Notes under the pieces: generated by a model
Told to the model about the DNA's origin: nothing
What the model saw: only the letters and a program-made list of their open reading frames with translations
The model's database searches: none
From: Alphaproteobacteria bacterium
GTDB taxonomy: Bacteria; Pseudomonadota; Alphaproteobacteria; Caulobacterales; Maricaulaceae
Direction of reading: 5' to 3'
Assembly (NCBI GenBank): GCA_018222865.1
Contig: JAAEZM010000005.1
Span: forward strand, 29,514 to 93,513
DNA: 64,000 bases
Position numbers and translations under genes: made by a program
Part shown: in pieces, positions 39,781 to 52,395 of the stretch
How the letters are laid out: each line of letters opens with the position of its first letter
Numbering within the stretch: position 1 is the stretch's first letter

Positions 39781-40553
39781 GCAACGCCTCCATTGATCTT
39801 CCAGACCTCCAGAAGCCCGCGCATCGTCAATTCAGGATCATAATGATCAATGGTCGCCGAAGCGCCATCAAACAGGGAAACGACACCGCCCGTGGCCACG
39901 ACCTGCATGGGCGCCCCGTATTCCGACTTTATGCGCGCCACCAATCCGTCAATCAGATCAATATAGCCCCAGAACACGCCCGACTGCATCGCCGACACCG
40001 TGTCATTGCCGATGACTTTTTGCGGCCGTGCGATTGCGACACGCGGCAGTTTCGCGGCAGCGGCGTGCAAGGCCTGCATGGACAGGTTGATACCCGGAGC
40101 GATAATGCCGCCTTCAAACGCGCCATCCTCCGCGATCACGTCGAACGTTGTCGCGGTGCCGCTATCGATGATGATTAGCGCGCCCTCATATCGACCGCGC
40201 GCGCCAAGCGCATTGACCAGACGGTCTGCACCCGCTTCCTGGGGACGCGCCAGGCGCACCTCAATGTCGAGATTGACACCCGTTTCTCCGACGATCACCG
40301 GCTCGGCCTCGAAATAGCGTCGCGAGAGATTGCGCAGGTTGAACAAGGCTTGCGGCACAACGGTTGAGATGACGCAGCTTTTGATATCGTCGAAGGAAAA
40401 CCCGTTCAGCGACATTAATTGCGACAGCCAGACAGCGTGCTCATCGGCTGTTCGGGTCGAGTCGGTTCCAGACCGCCACTGTGCCCGCCATTGGGTTCCA
40501 TCATGAATGGCAAAAAGCGTATTCGTATTGCCGCAATCGATTGCCAGCAGCAT
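39777..40553 (-). CDS. coaX: Type III pantothenate kinase
   Basis: Phosphorylates pantothenate, the first step of coenzyme A synthesis, and is not inhibited by CoA. It is 258 residues from the ATG at 40553, preceded by AAAGGA; a longer frame starts at the birA stop. ATP-binding ASKHA-fold motifs are [25 protein letters not shown] and [27 protein letters not shown] is also conserved. The pairing with birA upstream and rnj downstream is common in alphaproteobacteria. Confidence 0.95.
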   Translation of the reverse strand: MLLAIDCGNTNTLFAIHDGTQWRAQWRSGTDSTRTADEHAVWLSQLMSLNGFSFDDIKSCVISTVVPQALFNLRNLSRRYFEAEPVIVGETGVNLDIEVRLARPQEAGADRLVNALGARGRYEGALIIIDSGTATTFDVIAEDGAFEGGIIAPGINLSMQALHAAAAKLPRVAIARPQKVIGNDTVSAMQSGVFWGYIDLIDGLVARIKSEYGAPMQVVATGGVVSLFDGASATIDHYDPELTMRGLLEVWKINGGVA

Positions 40554-40579
40554 GGGTTTCCTTTCTGTCCCGCCCGCCA

Positions 40580-41320
40580 CTAGCGGTCGGGGAAGTAAAC
40601 ATCTCCGGCGGAGATATACCGGTGTTCGCCTGAGGCCAAATCAAGACGCAGGGAACCCTCCGGCCCGAGATCGCCAAACACACCGTTGAGTGTTTCATGA
40701 TCGAGCCGAACCTGACAGGTCTCTCCCAGCCCTTTCGCTCGAGACAGCCACCGGTCACGGATGGGCCCGAAACCAGCTGTCTGCCAGCTCAGAATATGTT
40801 TCTGGAACGCTCGGGCCAGCTGATCAAGCGCCGTTTCGCGATCAAGACTTGCGCCGGCGTCTAGCAATGAGATCGCAGGACGCTCCACATCCACAGGCGC
40901 AGCAGCGAGATTGATCCCAATCCCGACGGCCAACCACAGACCTCCACCCGGCGCTTCGCCGGATTCCAGCAGAATACCGGCAATCTTCCGATCGTGAACG
41001 AGGACATCATTCGGCCATTTCACCTTTACGGCCTCAGGATGTTTGATCGCCAGGTCGCAGACTTCCGCAACGGCCAGCGCTGCCGCAAATGAAAGCTGTG
41101 CCGCGTCAGCAGGTGGCGCGGCGAAGGTGAATAATCCGGTGGTGAAGAGATTGCCATCAAGGCTCGACCAGACACGCCCGCGGCGTCCCCGCCCGGCGGT
41201 CTGCCGACGCGCCGCAAGCCATAAAGGCCCTCTTTCCCCCGCTTGCGCCCGTTCAGCTGCGAGCGCATTGGTCGAGTGCGTCTCGTCGAGCCACTCCGTC
41301 CTGAAAGCGGGGGTAAGCAC
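40580..41320 (-). CDS. birA: Biotin--[acetyl-CoA-carboxylase] ligase, no DNA-binding domain
   Basis: Attaches biotin to the biotin carboxyl carrier protein. It is 246 residues with a GTG start. The catalytic domain begins at once, with THSTNA, the biotinyl-AMP loop [11 protein letters not shown] and [10 protein letters not shown]. The C-terminal SH3-like domain ends with GDVYFPDR. The N-terminal winged helix of E. coli BirA is absent, so this is a group I enzyme that cannot repress the bio genes at 59.9-63.1 kb. It lies 7 bp after nuoN. Confidence 0.94.
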   Translation of the reverse strand: MLTPAFRTEWLDETHSTNALAAERAQAGERGPLWLAARRQTAGRGRRGRVWSSLDGNLFTTGLFTFAAPPADAAQLSFAAALAVAEVCDLAIKHPEAVKVKWPNDVLVHDRKIAGILLESGEAPGGGLWLAVGIGINLAAAPVDVERPAISLLDAGASLDRETALDQLARAFQKHILSWQTAGFGPIRDRWLSRAKGLGETCQVRLDHETLNGVFGDLGPEGSLRLDLASGEHRYISAGDVYFPDR

Positions 41321-41327
41321 GCCTCCC

Positions 41328-42770
41328 CTAGAGGGTCGCCAGACCGACGCTATAGGCTCGGAAAACGAGCCAGCCGAGAACCGGCAAGAGCAAGACGGTC
41401 GCCAGGCCCGCCATGCGGGTGACCCAGTAAATGCTCATCGCTGTGGGTACGAATTCGATTTCAGACGTATCGAACCAGACCACTTTGACGACACGCAGAT
41501 AGTAAGCCGCGCTGACGACGGAGAAGAGCACAGCGGCAATTGCAAGCCAGATCAAACCGCTTTCAACGGCTGCGAAAATCACGAAGAACTTTCCGAAGAA
41601 GCCCACCATGAAGGGAAGACCACCAATGGAGAACATGAGCGCCGTTATAGACCAGCCCAGGCCCGGATTACGCTGTGCGAGACCGGCCAGGTCATCAATA
41701 TTTTCCACCATGCCTTCGCGGGTACGCATCGAAAGGACCGCACCGAACGACCCGATCACGCCAATCATGTACAGCACCATGAAGACCAGAAGCGCCCAAA
41801 GACCGGTCTGGCTGGCCGCAGCAACGGCGACCAGCGCGTAACCCATATTACCGATGGAAGAATAGGCCAGCAGGCGTTTGATATTGGTCTGCGTCAGCGC
41901 GCCGAAGGCGCCCACGCCCATGGAGAGGAAGGCCAGCATCCACACAATGTCCTGCCACTGGTCCACAATGCCGCCAAACGGCTCCATGAGGACACGACCG
42001 AGCAGGATGATCGCTGCGAATTTGGGAGCCGTTGCGAAAAACGCCGTCACTGGCGTCGGCGCACCTTCATACACATCCGGCGTCCACATATGGAAGGGCG
42101 CAGCGGAGACTTTGAAAGCCAGACCACAGATGACGAAGACCAGGCCGAAAACCAGACCGACATTCGGGCCATCCTGCAGCGCAATCGCGATCTCGTTGAA
42201 ACCGGTCGAGCCCGTAAAGCCGTAAACCAGCGACGAGCCGTAGAGCAGCAAGCCGGAAGACAGTGCGCCGAGCACAAAATACTTCAACCCAGCTTCGGAC
42301 GCGCGAAGGCTATCGCGATTGAACGCGGCCAGGACGTAAAGCGCCAGCGACTGAAGCTCGATGCCCATATACATGGCGACCAGATCATTGGCCGAGACCA
42401 TCATCATCATCCCGGTCACCGCCAGCAAGGCGAGGATGGGATACTCGATCTTCAAGAGCTTCTCCGACTCCAGATAAGGCAGCGCCATGATCAGAGCGAC
42501 GGCCGCAACCAGGCTGATCGCGACCTTGGAGAATTTCGACAGCGAGTCGAGAATGAAGGCCCCATTGAAAGCCTGACCTTCACCGGCTGTCCAAAACAGC
42601 GCAGCGACCGCCGAAACCACCAGGAGGGCAATGGTCAGAAAGTAAACCAGACGTCCTGCCCGTTCTTCCTTCATGAAGACGCCAAGCATCAGCAAGGCCA
42701 TGGCTCCACCCGCCAGAATAATCTCCGGCGTCAGAAGTCCGAGATTCCTCGAAAGCGTATCCGCGTTCAT
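41328..42770 (-). CDS. nuoN: NADH-quinone oxidoreductase subunit N
   Basis: Antiporter-like membrane subunit of complex I, part of the proton-pumping arm. It is 480 residues with about 14 membrane helices. Conserved features include the Lys-bearing LLAYSSIGNMGYALV and APFHMWTPDVYEGAPTPVTAF. It is the last nuo gene, 11 bp after nuoM, and birA follows in the same direction. Confidence 0.97.
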   Translation of the reverse strand: MNADTLSRNLGLLTPEIILAGGAMALLMLGVFMKEERAGRLVYFLTIALLVVSAVAALFWTAGEGQAFNGAFILDSLSKFSKVAISLVAAVALIMALPYLESEKLLKIEYPILALLAVTGMMMMVSANDLVAMYMGIELQSLALYVLAAFNRDSLRASEAGLKYFVLGALSSGLLLYGSSLVYGFTGSTGFNEIAIALQDGPNVGLVFGLVFVICGLAFKVSAAPFHMWTPDVYEGAPTPVTAFFATAPKFAAIILLGRVLMEPFGGIVDQWQDIVWMLAFLSMGVGAFGALTQTNIKRLLAYSSIGNMGYALVAVAAASQTGLWALLVFMVLYMIGVIGSFGAVLSMRTREGMVENIDDLAGLAQRNPGLGWSITALMFSIGGLPFMVGFFGKFFVIFAAVESGLIWLAIAAVLFSVVSAAYYLRVVKVVWFDTSEIEFVPTAMSIYWVTRMAGLATVLLLPVLGWLVFRAYSVGLATL

Positions 42771-42781
42771 GGCTGGCCCTC

Positions 42782-44296
42782 TTACTCTGCAGTGGCGGCA
42801 ATGGCCGCGTCATAGTTGGAAATCAGATTATCGACCGAAGCTGCGGTCACATCCGTGATAAGCGTCGAAGAAATGCCCAGAACCAAGGTCGCGACGGCGA
42901 GGATGCCCAACAGCGCAAACTCGCGCATATCGACATCGGAAATCGTCTCAAGCTTGGGATTGCTCATCTCACCAAAAACGACATTGCGGTAGACCGTCAG
43001 CATGTACATGGCTGATAGGATCACACCGACCGCTGCACCTGTGGCAATCCACCAACCGGCCTGCCAAGCACCGACCATCGTCATGATCTCGCCGACAAAG
43101 CCGGAGGTCCCGGGAAGGCCTACATTCGCCATGGCGAACAGGGCAAAGAGCGCAGCATAAACAGGCATGCGATGCACCAGGCCGCCATAGAATGAAATCT
43201 CGCGGGTATGCATGCGATCATAAATGACGCCGACACACAGGAAGAGCGCACCGGAGATCACGCCGTGAGAGATCATCTGGAAGATAGCACCTTGAACGCC
43301 ATACTCATTCATCGTGAACAAGCCCATGGTGACAAAGCCCATGTGTGCGACCGAGGAGTAGGCGATCAGCTTCTTGATGTCTTCCTGACGGAAAGCGATC
43401 AGCGAGGTCACGATGATCGCGATGATCGATAGCGCGAAGACGAGCGGCGCAAACAGGTCACTGGCGTGCGGGAACATCGGCAGCGAGAAGCGCAGGAAGC
43501 CATAGCCACCCATTTTCAGCAGCACACCGGCCAGAATCACAGACCCCGCCGTTGGCGCCTGAACGTGGGCGTCAGGCAGCCAGGTATGAACCGGCCACAT
43601 CGGCATTTTCACCGCGAAGGAGGTGAAGAAGGCGAGCCACATCCAGATCTGCGCCGTCTGGGCGAAGTCAGTCTCAAGCAGCACCGTAATGTCTGTCGTT
43701 CCCGCTTGCAGGAACATGTAGATCATCGCGACCAGCATCAGCACCGAGCCAAACAGCGTGTAGAGGAAGAATTTGAACGCCGCATAGATCCGGTTCTGTC
43801 CACCCCAGACACCGATGATGATGAACATCGGGATCAGGCCACCCTCGAAGAAAATGTAGAAGAGGACGAGGTCCAGCGCCGTGAAGACGCCGATCATGAG
43901 GGTTTCCAGAAGCAGGAAAGCGATCATGTAGTCAGCGACCCGGGTTTTGATCGCTCCGGATGCCAGAATACAGATCGGCATCAAGAAGACGGTGAGCAGG
44001 ACAAAGAGAACGGATATCCCGTCCACGCCCATGCGATATCCAAGACCGATCTGTTCCAGCCAGGTCACTTCATGGACCATTTGGAAGCCAGCGATTGAGG
44101 GATCGAATTCGATCATCATCAACACGCCGAGACCGAAGGTCACGATCGTTGTCCAGAACGCCACCATCCGCGCATTGCCGTCAAATTTCGGCAGGTCGTC
44201 TTTCCGCATGGTGAAGCGGAAAAGCGCAATGATCAGCGCACCAACCGTCGGCGTGAAGGTGAGAATGGTGAGAAAATAAGGGATCTCAGCAAACAT
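42782..44296 (-). CDS. nuoM: NADH-quinone oxidoreductase subunit M
   Basis: Antiporter-like proton-translocating subunit of complex I. It is 504 residues with about 14 membrane helices. Typical motifs are [39 protein letters not shown] and [13 protein letters not shown], carrying the Glu, Lys and His residues of the channel. It begins 1 bp after nuoL. Confidence 0.98.
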   Translation of the reverse strand: MFAEIPYFLTILTFTPTVGALIIALFRFTMRKDDLPKFDGNARMVAFWTTIVTFGLGVLMMIEFDPSIAGFQMVHEVTWLEQIGLGYRMGVDGISVLFVLLTVFLMPICILASGAIKTRVADYMIAFLLLETLMIGVFTALDLVLFYIFFEGGLIPMFIIIGVWGGQNRIYAAFKFFLYTLFGSVLMLVAMIYMFLQAGTTDITVLLETDFAQTAQIWMWLAFFTSFAVKMPMWPVHTWLPDAHVQAPTAGSVILAGVLLKMGGYGFLRFSLPMFPHASDLFAPLVFALSIIAIIVTSLIAFRQEDIKKLIAYSSVAHMGFVTMGLFTMNEYGVQGAIFQMISHGVISGALFLCVGVIYDRMHTREISFYGGLVHRMPVYAALFALFAMANVGLPGTSGFVGEIMTMVGAWQAGWWIATGAAVGVILSAMYMLTVYRNVVFGEMSNPKLETISDVDMREFALLGILAVATLVLGISSTLITDVTAASVDNLISNYDAAIAATAE

Positions 44297-44297
44297 G

Positions 44298-46418
44298 TTA
44301 CTGGCCTCCAGCGCCGCCGGCGAGAGCCCAGACCATAAAGCCCAGAACGCCGATCAGCATGACGAATGCGTAGTGATAAAGGAATCCGGACTGTGCCCGC
44401 GCGACCCGTCGCGCAGCAGCCATGGCCGTCGCAGCAAAACCGTTTGGCCCCAGTCCATCAATGATACGGACATCACCGATTTTCCAGAAAAGATCTCCAA
44501 GCCCCTTTGCGCCGCGCACAAAGATGAAGTGATAGATCTCATCCACATACCACTTGTTGTAGAGCAAGCGGTATAGCGGACCGTTTTGAGCCGCCATACG
44601 AGCCGGCAGGCCTTCACGAGTGATGTAGAAATACCAAGCGGTCAGGAAACCAATAACGGTGGCGCCAAATGGCATCCAGAGCACCCAGACCGGCGGGTGA
44701 TGGCCATGGTCCTCACCATGATCGCCCTCGCCGCCATGTGCTGCGTCGCCATAGCCGGCTTCTTCCGCGTGAGTGTCATCCGCGTGGGTATCCGCGGCGT
44801 GATCATCACCGTGATGTTCGCCCAGGCTTGCGCGATACTCCGCACCATAGGTATCGCCGTAATTGCCTTCGGCATACGGCCCTGGCGGCAGGCTCTCCTG
44901 CCAGAAGGAGAAGGCCCCCTTGGTGACAAAGTCTTCCTTGAACATGGCACCGGCGAACAATGCCCCGACAGCCAGCAGAACAAGCGGGATCATCATGACA
45001 GGCGGGCTGTCATGCGCCTTGTCGAGCACGCTCTTCTCGCCGCGATATTTGCCGTGGAAGGTCATGAAAATAACCCGCCAGGAATAATAACTCGTCATGA
45101 GAGCGACCAGAACGCCAAACCAGAAGGCGACCATGCCGAGCGGAATGCCCGCTTCGCCGGCGAGGAAAGCTTCCTCAATGATCATGTCCTTGGAGTAGAA
45201 GCCGGCAAGGCCAACACCGCCGAAGAGCATTGGGATGCCTACACCCGTCAATGCCATCGTACCGATGATCATCAACAGATATGTTCCGGGCAGCGCCTGA
45301 TAGGTTCCGCCCATTTTGCGCATGTCCTGTTCATCGTGCAGGCCGTGAATGACAGACCCCGCGCCAAGGAAGAGCAGCGCCTTGAAGAAAGCGTGCGTGA
45401 ACAGATGGAACATCGCCGCAGAGTAAAGCCCCAGGCCAGCGGCGAAGAACATATAACCCAGCTGCGAACAGGTGGAGTAAGCAATCACGCGCTTGATGTC
45501 GTTCTGCATCATGCCGACCGTGGCGGCAAAGAAACAGGTCAAAATGCCGATCGCTGTGACGATGGTGGAGGTCGCCGGGGCGAGCTCATAGATCGGGAAG
45601 GCGCGACAAACCAGGAAGACACCGGCGGTGACCATGGTCGCTGCGTGAATAAGGGCAGAGACCGGCGTTGGGCCTTCCATCGCGTCCGGCAGCCAGACAT
45701 GCAGGAAGAATTGCGCCGACTTACCCATCGCCCCGATGAAGAGCAGGAAGGCTATCAGTTCGATCGCGTTGAAACTCATACCGGCAAAGGCCAGCACGGT
45801 ATCGGCATGATCACCGATCTGGGCGAAGACATCTTCGAACTTCACCGAACCGAAAACGTGGAACAAGGCCATAATGCCCAGCGCGAAGCCGAAATCGCCC
45901 ACGCGGTTCGTCACAAACGCCTTGATCGCGGCGTCATTGGCCGACTTCTTCTTGTACCAGAAGCCGATCAGCAGATAGGAGGCCAAGCCTACGCCTTCCC
46001 AGCCGAAGAAAAGCTGGAGGAAGTTGTCTGCGGTCACCAGCGACAACATCGCGAAGGTGAAGAGCGAAAGATAAGAGAAGAAACGGGCACGGTGAGGATC
46101 GTGGGACATATAGCCCCAGGAATAGATGTGCACGAGTGCCGAGACCGAGTTCACGACCACCAGCATGACGGCGGACAGTGAATCGACCTTGATGGCCCAG
46201 GACACATCAAAATTACCGACCGACATCCAGGTCAGGAGCTCGATCGTGTAGGTATTGCCGTTGCCGGTGACATCGAAGAAGACGATCCAGGACAGAATGG
46301 CCGACAGGACGACAGCGCCTGTCGTCAGGATCTGCGCGACACGATGCCCGATATAATTGCCGAACACTCCGGCAATGAATGAGGCGATGAGCGGTCCGAA
46401 GACGATGATAGGTGCCAT
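44298..46418 (-). CDS. nuoL: NADH-quinone oxidoreductase subunit L with a His/Asp-rich insertion
   Basis: Distal antiporter-like subunit of complex I, with the lateral helix running along the membrane arm. It is 706 residues, larger than E. coli NuoL (613). Motifs include [43 protein letters not shown] and [13 protein letters not shown]. Residues ~534-574 (44697-44819) form a His-, Asp- and Glu-rich stretch with nine or ten His, between two late membrane segments. This segment looks flexible and metal-binding and is not part of the conserved fold. nuoK precedes it by 6 bp. Confidence 0.97.
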   Translation of the reverse strand: MAPIIVFGPLIASFIAGVFGNYIGHRVAQILTTGAVVLSAILSWIVFFDVTGNGNTYTIELLTWMSVGNFDVSWAIKVDSLSAVMLVVVNSVSALVHIYSWGYMSHDPHRARFFSYLSLFTFAMLSLVTADNFLQLFFGWEGVGLASYLLIGFWYKKKSANDAAIKAFVTNRVGDFGFALGIMALFHVFGSVKFEDVFAQIGDHADTVLAFAGMSFNAIELIAFLLFIGAMGKSAQFFLHVWLPDAMEGPTPVSALIHAATMVTAGVFLVCRAFPIYELAPATSTIVTAIGILTCFFAATVGMMQNDIKRVIAYSTCSQLGYMFFAAGLGLYSAAMFHLFTHAFFKALLFLGAGSVIHGLHDEQDMRKMGGTYQALPGTYLLMIIGTMALTGVGIPMLFGGVGLAGFYSKDMIIEEAFLAGEAGIPLGMVAFWFGVLVALMTSYYSWRVIFMTFHGKYRGEKSVLDKAHDSPPVMMIPLVLLAVGALFAGAMFKEDFVTKGAFSFWQESLPPGPYAEGNYGDTYGAEYRASLGEHHGDDHAADTHADDTHAEEAGYGDAAHGGEGDHGEDHGHHPPVWVLWMPFGATVIGFLTAWYFYITREGLPARMAAQNGPLYRLLYNKWYVDEIYHFIFVRGAKGLGDLFWKIGDVRIIDGLGPNGFAATAMAAARRVARAQSGFLYHYAFVMLIGVLGFMVWALAGGAGGQ

Positions 46419-46424
46419 AGTCCC

Positions 46425-46736
46425 TTAGCCCTTCATCATGTTGACGCCCTCAACCGAGATATCACCCCGGTTGCGGAAGTAGACGACGAGAATAGCGAGG
46501 CCAACAGCGGCTTCGGCCGCAGCCACGGTCAGCACAAAGAGCGCAAACACCTGACCGACGAGATCGCCGAGGAAGGCTGAAAAAGCCACGAGATTGATGT
46601 TCACCGACAAGAGGATGAGCTCTACCGACATCAAGATGATGATGACGTTCTTGCGGTTCACGAAAATGCCGAAGACACCGATGGTGAACAGTATCGCGGC
46701 GACGGCCAGGTAATGGCCTAGTCCGACCTCAATCAT
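46425..46736 (-). CDS. nuoK: NADH-quinone oxidoreductase subunit K
   Basis: Small membrane subunit of complex I with three helices, at the junction with the proton channels. It is 103 residues, standard. It has [22 protein letters not shown], with the conserved Glu, and the second Glu in [11 protein letters not shown]. It overlaps nuoJ by 4 bp (ATGA). Confidence 0.97.
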   Translation of the reverse strand: MIEVGLGHYLAVAAILFTIGVFGIFVNRKNVIIILMSVELILLSVNINLVAFSAFLGDLVGQVFALFVLTVAAAEAAVGLAILVVYFRNRGDISVEGVNMMKG

Positions 46737-47344
46737 TCCCCAATCCCCTGTCCCGGTTTGACGTCCACAAGGTCGACCGCGGTTTTGGGATCACGGCCAA
46801 CCTGAGCAGAGACGCTCTGACGTTTCACATGCGGCTTGTGGCGCAGGGTCAGAACGATGGCGCCAATCATGGCAACCAGCAGTACAAGACCCGCAGCCTG
46901 GAAGAAGTAGACATAGTCGTCATAGAGCACGAGGCCGAGCGCCTCGACATTGGACATGCCGTCCGGCGCGACTGCCGCGCGCAGGGCCATGGCCTGTTCG
47001 GATGCCTGCCAGGTCATTCCGATCATCACCAGCTGAGCGGCGATAATGATCGCGATCAGAGCGCCCAAGGGAACGTAACTCAAAAAGCCCTGCTTCAGCT
47101 CCGTGAAATCAACATCGAGCATCATCACGACGAAGAGGAAGAGCACCGCAACCGCGCCGACATAGACAACGATCAGCAGCATGGCGAGGAATTCCGCGCC
47201 GAGCAGAACAAAAAGACCCGCGGCCGAGAAAAAGGTCAGGATCAAAAACATGACAGACCTCACCGGGTTACGCGCGATCACGACCATCAAGGCCGATAAG
47301 ATCGCCACTCCGGAAAAGGCCCAGAAGGCCAGGTTTGCGAGCAT
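46733..47344 (-). CDS. nuoJ: NADH-quinone oxidoreductase subunit J
   Basis: Membrane subunit of complex I with five helices. It is 203 residues from the ATG at 47344, with AGAGGG upstream. An ATG at 47359 would add five residues. [22 protein letters not shown] and [21 protein letters not shown] are family signatures. The C-terminus is a soluble basic tail. It follows nuoI by 41 bp. Confidence 0.95.
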   Translation of the reverse strand: MLANLAFWAFSGVAILSALMVVIARNPVRSVMFLILTFFSAAGLFVLLGAEFLAMLLIVVYVGAVAVLFLFVVMMLDVDFTELKQGFLSYVPLGALIAIIIAAQLVMIGMTWQASEQAMALRAAVAPDGMSNVEALGLVLYDDYVYFFQAAGLVLLVAMIGAIVLTLRHKPHVKRQSVSAQVGRDPKTAVDLVDVKPGQGIGE

Positions 47345-47385
47345 GGCGCCCTCTTCCATTCTCAAGTGTTAGACGTGCCGAAAGA

Positions 47386-47874
47386 TCAACGGTACGGCGC
47401 GTCCAGTTCCAGGTTCTTGGCGATTTCGCGCTCCCAACGGTCACCGTTTTCGAGCAATTTCGCCTTATCGTAATAGAGTTCTTCGCGGGTCTCGGCAGCG
47501 AACTCGAAGTTCGGGCCTTCCACGATTGCATCGACCGGGCATGCCTCCTGGCAATAGCCGCAATAAATGCATTTGGTCATATCGATGTCGTACCGCGTTG
47601 TCCGGCGGGAGCCGTCTTCGCGCGGTTCGGCTTCGATGGTAATCGCCTGAGCCGGGCAAATCGCTTCGCACAGCTTGCAGGCGATGCAGCGCTCCTCGCC
47701 ATTGGCATAGCGGCGCAGCGCGTGCTGGCCGCGGAAGCGCGGGCTCAGCGGCCCCTTCTCGAAGGGATAGTTCACCGTGGCTTTCTTCTTGAAGAAATAA
47801 CGCATGCCCAGTCCGAAAGCGGACCAGAAATCGATCAGAAGTGCACCGCGGACAGCTTGAGAGATACGGCTCAT
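47386..47874 (-). CDS. nuoI: NADH-quinone oxidoreductase subunit I
   Basis: Ferredoxin-like subunit carrying two [4Fe-4S] clusters that pass electrons to NuoB. It is 162 residues from the ATG at 47874, which lies 5 bp after nuoH; a longer frame would overlap nuoH heavily. The cluster motifs are [12 protein letters not shown] and [12 protein letters not shown]. The N-terminal amphipathic segment is typical of the family. Confidence 0.97.
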   Translation of the reverse strand: MSRISQAVRGALLIDFWSAFGLGMRYFFKKKATVNYPFEKGPLSPRFRGQHALRRYANGEERCIACKLCEAICPAQAITIEAEPREDGSRRTTRYDIDMTKCIYCGYCQEACPVDAIVEGPNFEFAAETREELYYDKAKLLENGDRWEREIAKNLELDAPYR

Positions 47875-47879
47875 GTCGA

Positions 47880-48959
47880 TCACCCTTGAGCGCCGTAGAC
47901 GATGTAGGCGCCAACCGCAGCCACTGCGACGAGCGATGCCGGCAGGAAGATTTTCCAACCCAGACGCATCAGCTGGTCATAGCGGTAGCGCGGGACGAGC
48001 GCCTTCACCATGGCAAACATGAAGAAGAAGAAGACAACCTTGATGGCAAACCAGAAGAAATACCAAAGGCTCGAGACCAGATATGGCCAATCAGACGTGT
48101 CCAGCTCAATCGGCGGGTTCCAGCCACCGAAGAAGAGGATCGTCGTCATCGCACACATCAGCACGATATTGAGATACTCACCGATCATGAAGAGCAGATA
48201 CGGTGTGGAGGAATACTCAACCTGATAACCGGCAACCAGCTCGGACTCAGCCTCGGGCAGGTCAAATGGCGGGCGGTTCGTCTCGGCCAGCGCCGAGATG
48301 AAGAAAATCACCGCCATCGGGGTCATGACCAGAAACATCGGCCAGCCATCTTCAATGAGAGCACGGCCCGCCAGAAGGTTCCAATTCCAGAACCCGCCCG
48401 CCTGCGCCTCAACAATATGCGTCAGGCTCATTGAGCCCGCGAACAGCAGAACGGTCACGATGATGAAGCCAATTGAGACTTCATAGGAGACCATCTGAGC
48501 TGCCGAACGCAGAGCACCGAGGAAGGGGTATTTCGAGTTCGAGGCCCAGCCACCAATGATAATGCCGTAAACGCCCAGGGACGACATGGCAAAGAGGTAG
48601 AGAATACCGACATTGATGTCCGCAATCACCCAGCCCGGCGCGACAGGCACGACGGCCCAGGTCACGAAGGCCAGAATGAGGGTGATCAATGGCGCGAGAA
48701 GATAGAGCGTCCGATCTGCGCCGGCCGGGACAACAATCTCCTTGAACACGAACTTGAAGAAGTCCGCGAAGGATTGAAGCAGGCCAAACGCGCCAACCAC
48801 GTTTGGACCTTTGCGCATCTGTACCGCCGCCCAGACTTTCCGGTCCATGAGAAGCAGGAAAGCCAGCGAAAGCAGCAGGACGATGACGAAGCCGAGGATT
48901 TGGAGCACGGCCATGCCGAACCCTCCCCAGACGCCGAATTGTGCTACGAAATCACTCAT
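47880..48959 (-). CDS. nuoH: NADH-quinone oxidoreductase subunit H
   Basis: Membrane subunit forming the quinone-binding site together with NuoB and NuoD. It is 359 residues with eight or nine helices. Conserved loops are [19 protein letters not shown] and [25 protein letters not shown]. It lies 6 bp after nuoG and 5 bp before nuoI. Confidence 0.98.
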   Translation of the reverse strand: MSDFVAQFGVWGGFGMAVLQILGFVIVLLLSLAFLLLMDRKVWAAVQMRKGPNVVGAFGLLQSFADFFKFVFKEIVVPAGADRTLYLLAPLITLILAFVTWAVVPVAPGWVIADINVGILYLFAMSSLGVYGIIIGGWASNSKYPFLGALRSAAQMVSYEVSIGFIIVTVLLFAGSMSLTHIVEAQAGGFWNWNLLAGRALIEDGWPMFLVMTPMAVIFFISALAETNRPPFDLPEAESELVAGYQVEYSSTPYLLFMIGEYLNIVLMCAMTTILFFGGWNPPIELDTSDWPYLVSSLWYFFWFAIKVVFFFFMFAMVKALVPRYRYDQLMRLGWKIFLPASLVAVAAVGAYIVYGAQG

Positions 48960-48965
48960 CTGCGC

Positions 48966-51068
48966 TTACTCCGCTGCGACCTGCTCGGGCTCGGCACGCA
49001 GGGCGGCACACGCCGCCAGCGTTTCCGAAGCGCGGGCAATCGGGTTGGTGAAGTAGAAATTGGAAACGGCTGCGACAAACGGCTCATCGGCAATATCGCC
49101 AGCCTGGCCAATGGATTTAACATCGAACTGAGCAGCCCCTTCAGCGCCCGGCGCGTGATCAATCCCCGCGAAGACCGGATGATCTTCAAACAGCTTGTGA
49201 CGCAGCTGCTCAAGATTGTCGTACGGCAGAGTTTTGCCGAGACGCTCGGACAAGGCGCGGAAAATCGCCCAGTTTTCCTTCGCTTCGCCTTTCGGGAAGA
49301 CAGAGCGATAAGCCAGCTGGACCCGACCTTCAGTGTTCACGAAAAGACCATCCTGCTCCGTCCAGGCCGCGCCGGGAAGGATGAGGTCAGCGCGGTGAGC
49401 ACCATTATCGCCGTGGGAGCCGACATAGATCACGAAAGCATCGCCGAAGCTGGACATGTCCAGCTCGTCCGCGCCCAGGAGCACAAGCGTGTCCATGGCG
49501 CCAGATTGCATTCCGGCCACATCATGACCGCCCTCGCCCGGCACAAAACCAAGATCGAGACCACCGACACGGCTGGCCGCGGTGTGCAGAACGCTGAACC
49601 CGTTCCAGTCGTCTTTGACAGCGCCGATAGCAGCAGCCAAATCGCCTGCCGCATTGAGGATTTGAGCACCGTCCGCACGGCTCAGCGCACCTGTTCCGAC
49701 AATAATCATCGGACGTTCGGCATCTTTCAAAGTCTTGATGAAACCGGAACGCTTGCGCTTGAGGCCTGCGAGATCGGCGGCGGATGTGCCGACATGCTCG
49801 TAATCATATGTCAGATCAATGGCTTCGCCGATGACACCTACCTTGGTGTCATTGTGCAGCCAGGTCTTGCGGATGCGTGCATTCAACACGGCGGCTTCAA
49901 CGCGTGGATTAACCCCCACAAGAAGGATCGCATCTGCGTCTTCAATGCCCGCAATCGTGGAATTGAACAGGTAGGACTGCCGCGCAACACCAGGTCCGGC
50001 ACTGATCTTTGCCCCATCCTGACGGATGTCGATGGAGGCAATGCCCAGCGCTTCAGCAAGATCCTTGGCCGCCTTCAATTCTTCCACAGAATTGAGGTCA
50101 CCCCCGATAATGCCGATTCTGGAAGCATCACCGGAGAGCTTTTCCGCGGCCGCGCTCAGAGCATCGCTCCAGGAGACCGGGCGCAGCTTGCCGTTTTCGC
50201 GCAGATAAGGCTTGTCTAGACGCTGTTTGCCCAGGCCTTCCCAAGCATAGCGCGTCTTGTCGGAAATCCATTCCTCATTCACGCCCTCATGGACGCGCGG
50301 CATGATGCGCAGAACCGCCGGACCGCGATTATCCACGCGGATATTGGAACCCAGAGCGTCCATGACGTCGATGGTCTCGGTCTTGGAAAGCTCCCAGGGA
50401 CGCGCATTAAAGGCGTAAGGCTTGGAGGTCAGAGCCCCAACCGGGCAAAGATCGATGACATTACCGGAAAGCTCGCTTTCAACCGCGCTTTCCAGATAGG
50501 TCGTGATTTCAGCATCCTCGCCGCGGCCAATCATGCCGATCTCCGGCGAGCCGGCCACCTCGGTCACAAAGCGGACACAGCGCGTACACTGGATACAGCG
50601 CGTCATCTCCGTTCCGATGATCGGACCCATTTCCTTGTCTTCGACTGCACGCTTGTTTTCCGGGAAGCGCGAGCCGGTCCGGCCATAGGCCAGAGCCTGG
50701 TCCTGAAGGTCGCATTCGCCGCCCTGGTCACAGATCGGACAGTCCAGCGGGTGGTTGATCAGGAGAAACTCCATCACACCTTCGCGGGCCTTCTTGACCA
50801 TCGGCGACAGCGTATTCATCGCCGGCGGCTCACCATTCGGCCCGCCGCGCATATCCTTCACCTGCATGGCGCAAGATGCGGCAGGCTTGGGCGCGCCGAC
50901 GAGTTCTACCAGGCACATCCGGCAATTACCCGCCACGGACAGGCGCTCATGATAGCAAAAGCGCGGGATTTCCCGGCCGGCTTCTTCAGCTGCCTGCAAC
51001 AGCGTGTAGGAATTCGGAACCTCGATTTCCTCGCCGTCGACAATAATTTTGCGGAGATCTTCACTCAT
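48966..51068 (-). CDS. nuoG: NADH-quinone oxidoreductase subunit G
   Basis: Largest peripheral subunit of complex I, holding several iron-sulfur clusters. It is 700 residues. The N-terminal ferredoxin domain has [15 protein letters not shown], then [18 protein letters not shown] and [12 protein letters not shown] molybdopterin-oxidoreductase-like domain without cofactor fills the rest. It follows nuoF by 11 bp. Confidence 0.97.
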   Translation of the reverse strand: MSEDLRKIIVDGEEIEVPNSYTLLQAAEEAGREIPRFCYHERLSVAGNCRMCLVELVGAPKPAASCAMQVKDMRGGPNGEPPAMNTLSPMVKKAREGVMEFLLINHPLDCPICDQGGECDLQDQALAYGRTGSRFPENKRAVEDKEMGPIIGTEMTRCIQCTRCVRFVTEVAGSPEIGMIGRGEDAEITTYLESAVESELSGNVIDLCPVGALTSKPYAFNARPWELSKTETIDVMDALGSNIRVDNRGPAVLRIMPRVHEGVNEEWISDKTRYAWEGLGKQRLDKPYLRENGKLRPVSWSDALSAAAEKLSGDASRIGIIGGDLNSVEELKAAKDLAEALGIASIDIRQDGAKISAGPGVARQSYLFNSTIAGIEDADAILLVGVNPRVEAAVLNARIRKTWLHNDTKVGVIGEAIDLTYDYEHVGTSAADLAGLKRKRSGFIKTLKDAERPMIIVGTGALSRADGAQILNAAGDLAAAIGAVKDDWNGFSVLHTAASRVGGLDLGFVPGEGGHDVAGMQSGAMDTLVLLGADELDMSSFGDAFVIYVGSHGDNGAHRADLILPGAAWTEQDGLFVNTEGRVQLAYRSVFPKGEAKENWAIFRALSERLGKTLPYDNLEQLRHKLFEDHPVFAGIDHAPGAEGAAQFDVKSIGQAGDIADEPFVAAVSNFYFTNPIARASETLAACAALRAEPEQVAAE

Positions 51069-51079
51069 TGGTCGAACCC

Positions 51080-52393
51080 CTACTCGGCCGCTACGGCCTG
51101 GCTGACGAAGACAGGCTTGCCTTCGCGGTAATTATTGATCCGCTCTTCGATCTCGTGGCGGAAATGGCGGATGAGGCCCTGAACCGGCCATGCGGCCGCA
51201 TCGCCCAGAGCGCAAATCGTGTGACCTTCCACCTGACCGGCGACATCCAGGAGCATGTCGATCTCTTCAATCGTCGACTCACCTGCCGCCATGCGCGTCA
51301 GCACGCGCCACATCCAGCCGGTGCCCTCACGGCACGGCGTGCACTGGCCACAGCTTTCGTGACGGTAGAAGTAAGAGATCCGGGCGATCGCCTTCACCAC
51401 ATCGGTGGACTTGTCCATGACGATGACGGCAGCCGTGCCGAGACCGGATTTGTGCGCAGAGAGCGCATCGAAGTCCATCAGCACGTCGTCGCAAATGTCT
51501 TTCGGCAGCAGCGAGACCGAAGACCCGCCGGGAATGACGGCCTTGAGATTATCCCAGCCACCACGCACCCCGCCGGCATGTGTCTCGATGAGGGTCTTCA
51601 TCGGGATCGACATGGCTTCTTCGACATTGCAGGGATTATTCACATGCCCGGAGATCGAGAAGATCTTGGTGCCGACATTGCGTTCACGGCCGAAGCTGGA
51701 GAACCAGTCTGCACCCCGGCGCAGGATGGTGCCGGCAACCGCAATGGACTCAACATTATTCACCGTGGTCGGGCAGCCATAAAGACCTGCATTGGCCGGG
51801 AATGGCGGCTTCAGGCGCGGCTGGCCCTTCTTGCCCTCGAGGCTTTCCAGCAGAGCTGTTTCCTCGCCACAAATGTAAGCGCCAGCGCCGTGATGAATAT
51901 AGACGTGGAACGGCCAGCCATGGACGTTCTTCTCGCCGATCAGCTTGGCCTCATAGGCCTCCTTGACGGCTTTTTCCATCGCCAGGCGCTCGGTGACATA
52001 TTCACCGCGCAGATAGATGTAACAGGCGTGCGCTTGCATCGCGAAAGAGGCGATGAGGCAGCCTTCGATCAAGAGGTGCGGATCATGACGCATGATCTCG
52101 CGGTCCTTACACGTGCCCGGCTCAGATTCGTCCGCATTGACGACGAGATAGTGCGGACGCGCGCCCACTTCCTTGGGCATGAAGGACCATTTCAGACCGG
52201 TCGGGAAACCGGCGCCACCACGACCGCGCAGGCCGGAGGCTTTCATCTGATCGATGATCCAGTCGCGACCCATATCCAGCATATCCGTGGTACCATTCCA
52301 GGCACCACGCTGCTGCGCAGATTCAAGCCCCGGGCTGTGATGCCCGAAGAGATTGGTGAAGATACGGTCTTTATCCTGGAGAAGCTCTACCAT
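51080..52393 (-). CDS. nuoF: NADH-quinone oxidoreductase subunit F
   Basis: NADH-oxidising subunit with FMN and a [4Fe-4S] cluster. It is 437 residues. The NADH/FMN site is [16 protein letters not shown], with [15 protein letters not shown] also conserved. The cluster ligands are in [13 protein letters not shown]. It lies 2 bp after nuoE. Confidence 0.98.
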   Translation of the reverse strand: MVELLQDKDRIFTNLFGHHSPGLESAQQRGAWNGTTDMLDMGRDWIIDQMKASGLRGRGGAGFPTGLKWSFMPKEVGARPHYLVVNADESEPGTCKDREIMRHDPHLLIEGCLIASFAMQAHACYIYLRGEYVTERLAMEKAVKEAYEAKLIGEKNVHGWPFHVYIHHGAGAYICGEETALLESLEGKKGQPRLKPPFPANAGLYGCPTTVNNVESIAVAGTILRRGADWFSSFGRERNVGTKIFSISGHVNNPCNVEEAMSIPMKTLIETHAGGVRGGWDNLKAVIPGGSSVSLLPKDICDDVLMDFDALSAHKSGLGTAAVIVMDKSTDVVKAIARISYFYRHESCGQCTPCREGTGWMWRVLTRMAAGESTIEEIDMLLDVAGQVEGHTICALGDAAAWPVQGLIRHFRHEIEERINNYREGKPVFVSQAVAAE

Positions 52394-52395
52394 GA

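Noticed and set aside
41043..42815. 590-codon plus-strand frame across birA and nuoN
   Set aside because: It covers two well-supported genes on the opposite strand. Its product is low-complexity, rich in His, Arg and Gln, typical of antisense to hydrophobic coding sequence.
44586..46181. 531-codon plus-strand frame antisense to nuoL
   Set aside because: nuoL is certain on the other strand; the frame has no family features.
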